DNA of 64,000 bases, from contig DAOUEM010000362.1 in the NCBI GenBank assembly GCA_034430555.1, positions 4,836 through 68,835 of the forward strand, read 5' to 3'. Positions 16,684 to 24,744 of the stretch are shown here, piece by piece. Under the pieces are notes generated by a model. It worked only from the letters and a program-made list of their open reading frames with translations, was not told where the DNA came from and did no database searches. A program made the translations under genes and the position numbers. This stretch comes from DAOTXK01 sp034430555 (GTDB taxonomy: Bacteria; Chloroflexota; Anaerolineae; Aggregatilineales; Ch27). How positions within the stretch are numbered: position 1 is the first letter of the stretch; every line of letters starts with the position of its first letter.

Positions 16684-17544
16684 TTAATCCCCCCGGTACG
16701 ACTGCGCCCGCGCCACCAACTGCTCGACGCATTCCGGCGGCACCTGCTGCTGTCCCAGCCGGATCACGCCGCCCTTTTCCCGGTGGAAGTCCGTGCCGCC
16801 CGTCTGGATCAGGTCGTACTGGCGGGCCAGCACGCGCATCCGCCGGGTGAAGGCCGAGTCGTGGTCCGGGTAGTAGACCTCCAGCCCGTCCAGGTCGTAG
16901 CCGATATATTCCGGCAGCAGCGAGTCGAGATTGGGCACGCGGATGGGGTGGGCCAGCACGATCGCGCCGCCCGCCGCGTGCAGCAGCCGGATCGCTTCCG
17001 GCGGGGAGAGGCGGTAGCGGTCCACAAAGGCCGGGCCGTCGTCGGCGATGTAACGGTCGAAGGCTTCCTGCAGCGAGGCCACGTGACCGGCTTCGCGCAG
17101 GGCCATCGCCACGTGCGGCCGGGTGACGGCCCCCTTGCCGGCGATGGCGCGCACCCGCTCGTAGCTGATGGCCATGCCAAGTTCATTGAGCCGGGCCACC
17201 ATCTGCTCGGCGCGGGTCAGCCGCACCTCGCGGATGTGGCGCAGTTTGTCCTGCAGAGGCGCATTATCGAGATCGTAGCAGTAGCCGAGAAAATCCACGG
17301 AGAAGCCGCCGCGCGGGGTGGTGGGGTCCGGCTGGAAGGTGGCCAGTTCCAGGCCGGGCAGCACGGTCAGGCCCGTGCCTTCGGCGGCGGTCATGGCAGC
17401 CGGCAGCCCGTTGCTGGTGTCATGATCGGTCAGGGCGATGGCATCCAGTCGCCGCGCCAGGGCCAGGGAAACAACTTCCGACGGCGTGTGGTCGCCGTCG
17501 GATGCAGTGGAATGAATATGCAGATCGATTCGGTGATAAGACAT
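16684..17544 (-). CDS. PHP-domain phosphoesterase
   Basis: This 286-residue protein opens with the PHP metal motif DLHIHSTASDGDHTP (7-21), then LTDHDT (about 38-43), and has FVDRYRLSPPEAIRLLHAAGG and AHP further on. The TGGTDFH motif near the C-terminus supplies the last metal ligands. The architecture matches YciV/RNase AM-type PHP proteins, which remove nucleotides or phosphate from short nucleic acids or 3',5'-bisphosphates. It is convergent with the secreted-protein genes and just downstream of spoVS on the same strand. Confidence 0.88.
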   Translation of the reverse strand: MSYHRIDLHIHSTASDGDHTPSEVVSLALARRLDAIALTDHDTSNGLPAAMTAAEGTGLTVLPGLELATFQPDPTTPRGGFSVDFLGYCYDLDNAPLQDKLRHIREVRLTRAEQMVARLNELGMAISYERVRAIAGKGAVTRPHVAMALREAGHVASLQEAFDRYIADDGPAFVDRYRLSPPEAIRLLHAAGGAIVLAHPIRVPNLDSLLPEYIGYDLDGLEVYYPDHDSAFTRRMRVLARQYDLIQTGGTDFHREKGGVIRLGQQQVPPECVEQLVARAQSYRGD

Positions 17545-17593
17545 TAATCAGGCACTTTTTCGGCGGTGAAGACCCCGCGCGTCCGCGCCGGAT

Positions 17594-17926
17594 TTACCGA
17601 GGCTCGACGACGAAACGAAGGGCGGTGCGTTCCTGTCCATCAATGATGGTCTCGGTGAACATGACCACAAAAACGACGTCGATACCATCTTCGGCCAGAT
17701 ATCCACGGGCAATAGCCATTGCTTTGACTGCCTGATTGACCGCCCCGGCGCCAATGGCCTGGACTTCGGCGCGGTTGTGTTCGCGGGTAACGCCAGCGAT
17801 GGCGCCGGCCACTGCCGTCGACCGCGAGCGGGCGGAAACCTTAATGACATCTACGTGCGGGTGATCTGCTTCAGGGATCGGCGGGTGATCCACTTCAGGG
17901 ATCGAAGGAGATGGAGGCGTTTGCAT
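17594..17926 (-). CDS. spoVS: SpoVS-family protein
   Basis: This 110-residue protein has the SpoVS/AlbA-like core: VDVIKVSARSRSTAVAGA, EVQAIGAGAVNQAVKA, MAIARGYL and DGQERTALRFVVEPR. Bacillus SpoVS affects septation and sporulation, while homologues in non-sporulating bacteria are thought to bind nucleic acid or regulate. Here an extra ~25 residues at the N-terminus include an octapeptide repeated twice (IPEVDHPP, IPEADHPH), matching a 24-base DNA repeat. AAGGAAA precedes the ATG. It lies upstream of and divergent from dnaA across 0.9 kb. Confidence 0.9.
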   Translation of the reverse strand: MQTPPSPSIPEVDHPPIPEADHPHVDVIKVSARSRSTAVAGAIAGVTREHNRAEVQAIGAGAVNQAVKAMAIARGYLAEDGIDVVFVVMFTETIIDGQERTALRFVVEPR

Positions 17927-18474
17927 GGCTTGGTTTCCTTAGCTAGGTTGTTATTTTTACGTTGACTAAAAGGATTTTTAGGCACCTTAATTGTATAGGA
18001 ATTCTGGGTCAAGTCTACAGCGTTTGCGAAAAACATGACAAACGGCCATAACCTTATCGTGACAATAATCATGCCTGTAACAGGATATTTGACAGTTGCC
18101 GTTAACAGGATGAAGGCTACCCAAAACCGCTGGATAAAGCCGCCAGCGCGGCTACAATCGGCAGCCGCACATGCCCCGCGCCGCCCCCATCAGTGGAAAA
18201 CGCGCCGCTGCGGCGGGGTGGACCACCGGGCCGGGACCGGGCCAGTACCTTTGGGGGATAATCCGGCAGGGGGGCGAATCGGGCTTGCCATGTGGCAGGG
18301 CGGCGTCTATCATATCAGCCAGCCTGACGCGTCACGGCGCGGCGGGCGCGGGGTACCGGCCCCGCTCGGGCTGCTTTTACCAGGGTTAGGCCTTAGGGAG
18401 GCGTCCGCGCCGCCGGCCCGGCTGCCGGGTAAATTTTAACATAACCCGCGCGCGGCACCGGTGAACGGGCGGCC

Positions 18475-18580
18475 GATCCCAAGATGTTGGGGAGCAGCCG
18501 GGGGCTTCCCCTGTTGGTAGCCCTTAGCAGCCCACGGACTCGGCACACAGTGATGGTCTGACCGGCAGGGCTAACGTTAA
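18475..18580 (+). ncRNA. Possible structured RNA or attenuator-like fold upstream of dnaA
   Basis: CCCAA/TTGGG can form one hairpin (about 18478-18491). The same TTGGGG region can instead pair downstream as GGGGAGC with GCTTCCCC. A longer stem, TAGCCCT with AGGGCTA (about 18518-18572), encloses CGGAC/GTCTG. Mutually exclusive hairpins are typical of regulatory leaders. However, the best dnaA promoter lies downstream, so this segment may be a separate transcript or not transcribed. No known RNA family was recognised. Confidence 0.25.
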
Positions 18581-18609
18581 AGATTGGTGCGAGTTTTACC
18601 GAAGCTTAA

Positions 18610-18630
18610 AACCTTAAATATTTTAAGGTT
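18610..18630. promoter_or_regulatory. Operator-like perfect palindrome upstream of dnaA promoter
   Basis: A perfect inverted repeat has 9-base arms (AACCTTAAA / TTTAAGGTT) around a 3-base centre. It ends 16 bases before the -35 hexamer of the dnaA promoter. The AT-rich symmetric form is typical of a dimeric regulator site. The regulator is unknown. Confidence 0.55.
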
Positions 18631-18646
18631 GGGGCGGGGTTTTGGG

Positions 18647-18675
18647 TTGAGCCGTTGCCGACTCTCTGCTAGAAT
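18647..18675 (+). promoter_or_regulatory. dnaA promoter
   Basis: TTGAGC (18647-18652) and TAGAAT (18670-18675) are separated by exactly 17 bases. This would give a leader of roughly 160 bases before dnaA. Confidence 0.65.
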
Positions 18676-18842
18676 TAGGGTAACGGTCCAGATAGGAGCA
18701 ACCGTCGTTCCCCGGCGCTCCCTCGTCTCAAACATCGACACCATCTCGACAGGTCAGATTACATCGAACCTGACGGCCACGGCACGGCAGATGTGTTTGT
18801 TATTATCCGTTGTGGCTATCGCACCGCTGTTCAGGGGGCTTT

Positions 18843-20339
18843 ATGACTAGTGGGAGTACATCCACCAGTGCACGTATGAATGCGCGCGATGCCTGGCAGG
18901 CCACGCTGGGCCAGCTTGAGTTGCAGCTCAACCGGCCAACCTTTGAGACCTGGGTCAAAGGGGCCGAGCTGCTGGCCTACGAAGATGGCTCGTTCATCGT
19001 CAGCGTGCGCAACGCCTACGTCAAAAGCTGGCTGGAACGCCGCCTGTACGGCTCGATCCGGCGCACCCTGGCCGATCTCTTTGGCCGGGTGGTGGAAGTG
19101 CGTTTCGTGGTGTACGATCCCCTTGAAGAGCAGGACAACCTGGGGCCGCTGTGGCAGGGCGATGGCCAGCCGGGTGAACAACCGCTCGACGACATGACCG
19201 CCGACGAGGCTTACGACGACTACGCCGACGAGGCCTTCGACGACCGCCAAGAAGCGCCCGTTTACCCGCCAGAGGATTATGACGATCACCCCACCCGCGT
19301 CGAGCGCCGGCGCAGCAGCGAGGGCAACCTCAACCGCCGCTACACCTTCGATACCTTCGTCGTCGGCAGCAGCAACCAGCTGGCGCACGCCGCGGCGATG
19401 GCCGCCGCCGAGCGCCCCGGCACCGCCTATAACCCGCTTTTTATTTACGGTGATGTCGGCCTGGGCAAGACCCACCTGCTGCACGCCATCGGCAACGCCT
19501 GCCAGGACGACGGGCTGAGCGTGCTCTATATCTCCTCGGAGCAGTTCACCAACGACCTGATCGAGGCCATCCGCGCCCAGAATACCAACACCTTCCGCAA
19601 CCGCTACCGCCGCGTCGATGTGCTGCTGGTGGACGATATCCAGTTCATCGCCGGCAAGGAAAGCACGCAGGAAGAGTTCTTCCACACCTTTAACGCCCTG
19701 CACAGCGCCAACGCCCAGATCGTGCTGGCCAGCGACCGCCGTCCCCGTTCGATGGCGACCCTGGAGGAGCGGCTGCGCTCGCGCTTTGAGTGGGGCCTGA
19801 TCGCCGACATCCAGCCGCCCGACCTGGAAATGCGCATCGCCATCCTCAACGAGAAGGCCGAGCAAAGCGGCCTGGAACTGACGGAAAACCTGGCCGAGGT
19901 CATCGCCAACCAGATCCGCGGCAACATCCGCGAGATGGAAGGGGCGCTGACGCAAATCCTGGCCCAGTCCCGCCTGACCTATCAGCCGCTCTCGGAAGAC
20001 CTGGTCCGGCGCGTGCTGAAGGAGTTCCGCGCTCCCCGCCGCACGCAGACGGTCGAGGCCGTGCTGGAAGCCGCCGCCGAATTCCATAACCTGTCGGTGG
20101 ACGACCTGACCGGCCCGCGCCGCACCAAAAAGATCGTCCTGGCGCGCCAGCAGGCCATGTACCTGGCGCGGGAAGCGACTGAAGCCTCCCTGCCTCAGAT
20201 CGGGGCGGCATTGGGCGGGCGTGATCACACCACTGTCATGCATGGCTACAGCAAGATGGCTGAAGCCATTGAAACCGACGAAGAACTGCGCCAGGAGATC
20301 AAGCAGATTCGCCTGCGCCTCTTCGAGGACGACTATTAG
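18843..20339 (+). CDS. dnaA: Chromosomal replication initiator DnaA
   Basis: This 498-residue protein has the four DnaA domains: an N-terminal DnaB/DiaA-interaction domain (QLNRPTFETWVKGAELL), an acidic Tyr/Asp-rich linker (about 110-165), an AAA+ domain and a C-terminal DNA-binding domain. Walker A is GDVGLGKT (203-210), Walker B has D264 and D265, and the DnaA signature GGRDHTTVMHGYSKM starts near 458. It binds DnaA boxes and opens the origin. The start at 18843 is preferred; ATG 18876 is an alternative. dnaN does not follow; a methyltransferase gene does. Confidence 0.97.
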   Translation: MTSGSTSTSARMNARDAWQATLGQLELQLNRPTFETWVKGAELLAYEDGSFIVSVRNAYVKSWLERRLYGSIRRTLADLFGRVVEVRFVVYDPLEEQDNLGPLWQGDGQPGEQPLDDMTADEAYDDYADEAFDDRQEAPVYPPEDYDDHPTRVERRRSSEGNLNRRYTFDTFVVGSSNQLAHAAAMAAAERPGTAYNPLFIYGDVGLGKTHLLHAIGNACQDDGLSVLYISSEQFTNDLIEAIRAQNTNTFRNRYRRVDVLLVDDIQFIAGKESTQEEFFHTFNALHSANAQIVLASDRRPRSMATLEERLRSRFEWGLIADIQPPDLEMRIAILNEKAEQSGLELTENLAEVIANQIRGNIREMEGALTQILAQSRLTYQPLSEDLVRRVLKEFRAPRRTQTVEAVLEAAAEFHNLSVDDLTGPRRTKKIVLARQQAMYLAREATEASLPQIGAALGGRDHTTVMHGYSKMAEAIETDEELRQEIKQIRLRLFEDDY

Positions 20340-20366
20340 TCCGGACCACGCACGAATCCGGCAGGG

Positions 20367-20403
20367 ACGACGCAGCGCCAGGGGCGGGGCGTCGTTTGTG
20401 TTT
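20367..20403 (+). terminator. Likely terminator after dnaA
   Basis: A 7-base stem (ACGACGC / GCGTCGT) closes a 15-base GC-rich loop and is followed by TTGTGTTT. The U-tract is imperfect. It lies 28 bases after the dnaA stop. Confidence 0.5.
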
Positions 20404-20414
20404 CAGGAGGGTGT

Positions 20415-21218
20415 ATGACACAGGAGCCGCCCATGGATGACCTGGCCCGTTTCAACCAGCAGCGCTGGGATGCGCTGGTGAAGGCTAACGTGGCCTATTC
20501 CCGCCCCCTGCTGGACCTGGACGCCGCATCGGCCCGGCGGCTGGTCGACCCGTTCGACGTAATGGGCGACGTGGCCGGTAAAAACGTGCTCTGCCTGGCC
20601 AGCGGCGGCGGCCAGCAGTCGGCGGCCTTCGGGCTGCTTGGCGCGCAGGTGACCGTGCTCGATTTTTCCGCGGCGCAGTTGGCACGGGACCGGCAGGCGC
20701 TGGATCACTACGGCCTGGCCGCGGCGCTGATGCAGGGTGATATGCGCGACCTCTCCGCTTTTGCGGATGACGCCTTCGACCTGGTGTGGCAGGCCTACTC
20801 GATCAACTTCGTGCCGGCGGCGGCCCCGGTCTTCGACGAGGTGCGGCGTGTGCTCCGCGGCGGCGGGCAGTATCGACTGGAGTGGGCCAACCCCTTCCAG
20901 ATGGGAGCGGACGAAACCAGTTGGACCGGCCAGGGTTATGTGCTGTCGCGAGTGTACGGCGACGGCGAAGTCCACTTCGACGACCAGGACTGGGAAGTAT
21001 GGGCCGAGGACGGCACCTGCCAGCAGGTCGCCGGCCCGCGCGAATTCAACCACTCGCTGAGCACGGTCATCAACGGGCTGCTGGCCCGCGATTTCCGTTT
21101 GCTGGGCTTGTGGGAAGAGGCCAGCGGCGATCCGGAGGCCGATCCGGGCAGTTGGGCGCACTACAAGGCCGTCGCGCCACCTTATCTCACAATCTGGGCG
21201 CGGCTCGCACCGGCCTGA
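20415..21218 (+). CDS. Class I SAM-dependent methyltransferase
   Basis: This 267-residue protein has a Rossmann methyltransferase core. Motif I reads VLCLASGGGQQSAAFGLLGA, an acidic end of strand 2 lies in VTVLDFS, and DMRDLSAF and FDLVWQAYSINFVP cover strands 3-4. A post-core PEVRRVLR-like helix (FDEVRRVLRGGG) follows. It most resembles the Methyltransf_11/25 group acting on small molecules. The substrate is unknown. AGGAGGG precedes the ATG. An internal ATG at codon 7 is an alternative start. Confidence 0.85.
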   Translation: MTQEPPMDDLARFNQQRWDALVKANVAYSRPLLDLDAASARRLVDPFDVMGDVAGKNVLCLASGGGQQSAAFGLLGAQVTVLDFSAAQLARDRQALDHYGLAAALMQGDMRDLSAFADDAFDLVWQAYSINFVPAAAPVFDEVRRVLRGGGQYRLEWANPFQMGADETSWTGQGYVLSRVYGDGEVHFDDQDWEVWAEDGTCQQVAGPREFNHSLSTVINGLLARDFRLLGLWEEASGDPEADPGSWAHYKAVAPPYLTIWARLAPA

Positions 21219-21333
21219 GCGTGCGCCAGTTTCCCGCGCGGGTACATACCGGTTTTGTCAAAATTCCACGTTACCAGTAAGATATCAGTTAATTAGTGGG
21301 GAAACAGTTCCGGCCCAGGCCAGGAGGCGGATC

Positions 21334-23178
21334 ATGCTGCGTATCTATATCAGCTACCAGCTTCAATCCAGCGCTGCCCTTGCCAAACAGATCGCCGACC
21401 ATCTGAAAATGCAGGGCTTCTTCGTCTACGTAGACCTGCAGCGTATCGAGAAGCGCGGTTATTTCCCCGACCTGCTCAAGCACGACATCGCGGCCAGCGA
21501 CGTCTTCATCTGTCTGGTGGCCGAAAGCACTTTTCAATCAGGGTTGGTCCGCCGCGAGATTCGACATGCGCACAGCCTGGGCAAGCCCATGATCCCCATT
21601 CTGCAGGAGGACTACTACCACCTGCCGGAAAAACCCCCGCCGCCGGACCGGTACGTCGCGGCGCTCCTGGCGGAGAAATACGTGCCTTTCCTGGACCGCA
21701 GCAAAGTCAAAAACGAGGTCAGCCTGGCGCGCCTGGGGCAGCTTTTAGCGCAGGCGGAGGCGCAGCAGGACACATCCGACTCGCTGGCCGGGTTGTGGCG
21801 GCTCGTCAGCCGGTTGGTCATGGCGACGGTAGGTCTGGCCGGTGCGGCCCTGGTACTGGTGGTGATCTTCCAGATGGTGGCCGATCTGAGGCCGGATTTC
21901 TCCGGGGGGCAGGGGCCGACGGCGGTCCCTCCCACGGTGGTCCCAGCTACGGTGGGCGTGGTGCCGGTCGCGCCGACTACGACGGAAACCGCCTCACCTG
22001 TACCGCCGCCCTCGCTGACCATGCCCGTCGGGCCGACTACGACGGAAACCGCTTCATCTGTACCGCCGCCCTCGCTGACCATGCCCGTCGGGCCGACTAT
22101 CGCTCAGGCCCCGCCGACTGGTGCACTGTCTGCGACTATTCCGGCCATCGACGGGCTGCCATCAATGACGGAGCCGGTGCCGCCTGACTCCTGGCTGGCG
22201 GAATTTGTGATCACCGCCACCGCGCTGGCCGATGCCTCCGGCGACCTGCCTACTGCGCCCTCGCTGACGGTTCAGGCGGGCTGGCGGCTGGTCTTCGCCT
22301 CGGACCGGGGCGGCGTACCCAACCTCTATATGGTCGATGCGTCCTGTTTGTTGGACGGCTGCACTGGCGCTGCCGTTGCCCCTTTAACTGCCGCGCTGGC
22401 TGGCAGTAGTTCGCCGGCCTGGTCGCCGGACGGGGGGCGGCTGGCCTTTATCTCGGCGCGGGATGGCGCGCCCGCTGTCTGGTTGGCCGGGGCAGATGGC
22501 AGTGTTCCCACCAGGTTAACGGCTGACCTCCCGGTGGGGCAGGCCAGTGGGGATGCCTCCGCCTGGTCGCCGGACGGGACGCGCCTGGTCTACACGGCGA
22601 TCCGTGACAACGGCGTGCCGGTTCTTTCCGTGATCGGGATCGATGGGACCGGCCTGCGCCGCCTGACCGGCCTGGATGGGGGCGAAGGCGGCCCTGCCTG
22701 GTCGTGGACGACGGATCGATTGGCCTTCAGCGCGGATCGCGTCGGCGACTGGGAGCTGTACACCGTCGACATGGCCTGCCTGGACGCGCCGGGCGGCTGC
22801 GACGCCAGCATCCGCCGCCTGACCGACCACCCCGGCCTGGATACCTCGCCCGCCTGGTCGTCCGATGGCAGCCGTATCGCCTTCCGTTCGGCGCGCGACG
22901 GGAACCCGGAGATATATGTCATGGCCGCCGACGGCACTGACCTGCGCCGTGTGACCACTCATCCGGCTGCCGACGATCATCCCACCTGGTCGCCGGACGG
23001 GCGCTGGCTCGTTTTCCAATCGCAGCGGGATGGCGATTGGGACCTCTACGGGGTGGCAACCACCTGCCTGGACGTCACTCCGACCGGTGACGCCTGTGAG
23101 GCCGTCCTGCGCCGCCTGACGGACAGCATCGGCTTTGACGACCAGCAGCCGGCCTGGGAGCCGTTGATCAGCCCGTAG
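21334..23178 (+). CDS. TIR domain - transmembrane - TolB-like beta-propeller fusion
   Basis: This 614-residue protein has an N-terminal TIR domain (about 1-135). RIYISYQ begins strand A, DVFICLVAEST forms strand D, and Glu75 in LVRREI is placed like the catalytic Glu of NADase TIR domains. One membrane helix (about 160-185) and a Pro/Thr-rich linker with a 20-residue unit repeated twice follow. The C-terminus is a TolB/PD40-like propeller with repeated WSPDG-type motifs (WSPDGGRLAF, WSPDGTRLVY, WSSDGSRIAF, WSPDGRWLVF). The TIR part should be cytoplasmic and the propeller external. It may sense an outside cue and trigger nucleotide turnover inside; that is inference. Confidence 0.85.
   Translation: MLRIYISYQLQSSAALAKQIADHLKMQGFFVYVDLQRIEKRGYFPDLLKHDIAASDVFICLVAESTFQSGLVRREIRHAHSLGKPMIPILQEDYYHLPEKPPPPDRYVAALLAEKYVPFLDRSKVKNEVSLARLGQLLAQAEAQQDTSDSLAGLWRLVSRLVMATVGLAGAALVLVVIFQMVADLRPDFSGGQGPTAVPPTVVPATVGVVPVAPTTTETASPVPPPSLTMPVGPTTTETASSVPPPSLTMPVGPTIAQAPPTGALSATIPAIDGLPSMTEPVPPDSWLAEFVITATALADASGDLPTAPSLTVQAGWRLVFASDRGGVPNLYMVDASCLLDGCTGAAVAPLTAALAGSSSPAWSPDGGRLAFISARDGAPAVWLAGADGSVPTRLTADLPVGQASGDASAWSPDGTRLVYTAIRDNGVPVLSVIGIDGTGLRRLTGLDGGEGGPAWSWTTDRLAFSADRVGDWELYTVDMACLDAPGGCDASIRRLTDHPGLDTSPAWSSDGSRIAFRSARDGNPEIYVMAADGTDLRRVTTHPAADDHPTWSPDGRWLVFQSQRDGDWDLYGVATTCLDVTPTGDACEAVLRRLTDSIGFDDQQPAWEPLISP
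21973..22092 (+). repeat. 60-base tandem repeat in the TIR-propeller linker
   Basis: Two copies with a 60-base period encode PTTTETAS.VPPPSLTMPVG units. The copies differ by only a few bases, so the duplication is recent. The period is a multiple of three, so the frame is kept and the linker length can vary. Confidence 0.85.
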
Positions 23179-23196
23179 GCCCAGCCATAAACAGGC

Positions 23197-23237
23197 AAAC
23201 GGACTCCTCGTCAACCGGGGAGTCCGTTTCATTTTTT
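23197..23237. terminator. Intrinsic terminator between convergent genes
   Basis: An 11-base perfect stem (AAACGGACTCC / GGAGTCCGTTT) has a loop of about 11 bases and is followed on the plus strand by ATTTTTT. The AAA arm gives a T-run on the other strand too, so it could also stop the convergent phosphoesterase transcript. Confidence 0.85.
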
Positions 23238-23273
23238 ACTGTAAGCGGGCGATTATTGCGCCATCGCCGAACG

Positions 23274-24041
23274 CTAATTTGAGGGCGGCTCGGCGGAACG
23301 CAGCCGCTCCCCGACCCAGGCGCGGGCGGGATGGTTCTGCGCCTCCAGGGCGGCGATCACGGTCTCCACATCGTATTCGACGCGGTTGATGTCCACGTGG
23401 GCCATGCCGGCCTCGAACGTCACCAGTGCGTAGGAAGCCCGCCGGTCACCGTCGAAGGGCAGGCCGACGCTGCCGGGATTGATCATGCGCCAGTGGCCCA
23501 GGTCGCGGTCCATGGGGCGGTGGGTGTGCCCGCCGAAGGCCAGCCGCCCCTGCCGGTCCAGCAGCGCGTCCAGGATTTCGTCGTCGGCCACATCCGGCAG
23601 CAGGACCAGCTCGTCGTCGCCCGGCGCGGCGTGGAACCCGACCACCCAGCCGTAACCTTCAACTTCCACATCGAGGTCCGTGCCCAGCTTGAGCAGGTAT
23701 TCGGCTTCCGCCCAGCCGAGTTTTTCCGTCGTCCAGGCGAAGTTTTTGTCGCGCTCGGCCATCAGCGTGACGATGTTGCCCCACGATTCCTCGGTAGGGG
23801 GCGGCCAGCCGGGCCGCTGCCCGCGCACCACGTAGCGGTCGGTATTGCCCTGGATGACCCTGGTGGTCTCTTCCGGCAGGGCGCGGATCGTCTCGATGCA
23901 GGCGACGGGTTCCGGGCAAAAGGCCACCAGGTCGCCCAGAATCCAGGTCAGGTCCGCACCGCCCCTGGCTTTGAGGTCGGCCAGGACGGCTTCCAGCGCC
24001 AGGTGATTGCCGTGGATGTCCGATAGCACCGCGAGTCGCAT
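23274..24041 (-). CDS. Metallophosphoesterase, YfcE/MJ0936-like
   Basis: This 255-residue protein begins MRLAVLSDIHGNHLAL, the first metal motif, then WILGDLVAFCP (GD motif), VIQGNTD (GNxD), and FGGHTH plus INPGSVG near the end. These are the calcineurin-like phosphoesterase motifs. The longer frame to 24080 lacks a ribosome site; GGAG precedes ATG 24041. Family members hydrolyse phosphodiesters, often cyclic or dinucleotides. The substrate is unknown. A second family member lies at 49221-49718. Confidence 0.87.
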   Translation of the reverse strand: MRLAVLSDIHGNHLALEAVLADLKARGGADLTWILGDLVAFCPEPVACIETIRALPEETTRVIQGNTDRYVVRGQRPGWPPPTEESWGNIVTLMAERDKNFAWTTEKLGWAEAEYLLKLGTDLDVEVEGYGWVVGFHAAPGDDELVLLPDVADDEILDALLDRQGRLAFGGHTHRPMDRDLGHWRMINPGSVGLPFDGDRRASYALVTFEAGMAHVDINRVEYDVETVIAALEAQNHPARAWVGERLRSAEPPSN

Positions 24042-24145
24042 GGGGGGAGTCTCCTTCTCCGTGTGTCGTCTGCGGGCCATTATACCGCCTGTTGCCGTGG
24101 CAGGGGGAATTGGATGGGGCGTTTGGCGGGGAGGGGGCGGGCATA

Positions 24146-24173
24146 CAAAAACACCGGGACCATGCGGCCCCGG
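24146..24173 (-). terminator. Intrinsic terminator for the 24206 gene
   Basis: On the minus strand an 8-base stem (CCGGGGCC / GGTCCCGG, one G-T pair) with a 4-base loop is followed by TGTTTTT. It lies about 30 bases after the stop of the 131-residue gene. Confidence 0.65.
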
Positions 24174-24205
24174 TCAGGTGTCATGCGGATGAGTGACGCG
24201 CTAAC

Positions 24206-24601
24206 CTACGAGGATGGCTCGGCCTGGCTCATCGCTTGCAGGTCGACCAGCGCGTCTTCTTCCGTCTCGAGCCAGCGCACGATCGCGTGCCCGGTCAGGC
24301 TGACCAGCGAGCGCTCGATGGTGTAGGCCAGCCGGTTGGAGCCGATGATCAGCCAGAAGCCCATATTACGGTGCCGGAAAGGGACCAGGGCGCCGTAAAT
24401 GGTATCGAGCAGGGGGAAGCGCGGGTTGCTGGTGATGTCCACCACGACGTGCACCGGCTGTTCGCTCTCTTCCATGAAGGCCACGATCTGCTGGAAGGCG
24501 GCCCGCACATCTGTTGGCGCGATGGACCGCTGCCACGTCATTTTGACGGCGTTGTGACCCTCAATCCGGGAAACCGATACAGTGGGCTGTGCCTGGTCCA
24601 T
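24206..24601 (-). CDS. STAS-like / SpoIIAA-like hypothetical protein
   Basis: This 131-residue soluble protein starts with a beta strand (VSVSRIEGHNAVKMTW) and continues with helix FQQIVAFMEESEQPVHVVVDIT. The alternation suggests an alpha/beta fold such as the SpoIIAA-like or STAS-related group found in Chloroflexota. No phospho-acceptor serine motif is obvious. AAGGGG precedes the ATG and a terminator follows, so it looks like a single-gene transcript. Function is not known. Confidence 0.65.
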   Translation of the reverse strand: MDQAQPTVSVSRIEGHNAVKMTWQRSIAPTDVRAAFQQIVAFMEESEQPVHVVVDITSNPRFPLLDTIYGALVPFRHRNMGFWLIIGSNRLAYTIERSLVSLTGHAIVRWLETEEDALVDLQAMSQAEPSS

Positions 24602-24625
24602 AAAATCCCCTTCGATAATCGATTG

Positions 24626-24641
24626 AATAAGTATTCTTATT
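24626..24641. promoter_or_regulatory. Small palindrome upstream of the STAS-like gene
   Basis: AATAAG / CTTATT arms lie around a 4-base centre, 25-40 bases upstream of the minus-strand start. It could be an operator or part of the promoter. The -10 and -35 elements themselves are unclear. Confidence 0.3.
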
Positions 24642-24744
24642 GTATGCGGGATCGCGTCAATTTTTTGTTAATAAAATCGAAATTCCATGAAGGGCGGGCA
24701 GTCGGGTTACCTGGCAGCGGCTGCACGACATACGACGTCCCACC

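Larger units (their letters stand above)
17927..18842. other. Non-coding region between spoVS and dnaA
   Basis: This 916-base stretch has no believable gene. An AT-rich part (17940-18100) next to spoVS gives way to a very GC-rich part (about 18160-18560), then an AT-rich palindrome and the dnaA promoter. The position suggests an origin, but I found no cluster of canonical DnaA boxes. The best match is a 7-of-9 site on the minus strand near 18131-18139, with a weaker one near 18805. The 18475-18580 part can fold (separate entry). Confidence 0.6.

Noticed and set aside
18131..18139. DnaA box as evidence for oriC
   Set aside because: Only a single 7-of-9 match was found here. One imperfect site is not enough to call an origin.
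18171..18389. Small plus-strand frame in the pre-dnaA region
   Set aside because: Its composition is Gly/Ala/Arg-rich by GC bias, it has no ribosome site, and it lies in a segment better explained as non-coding.
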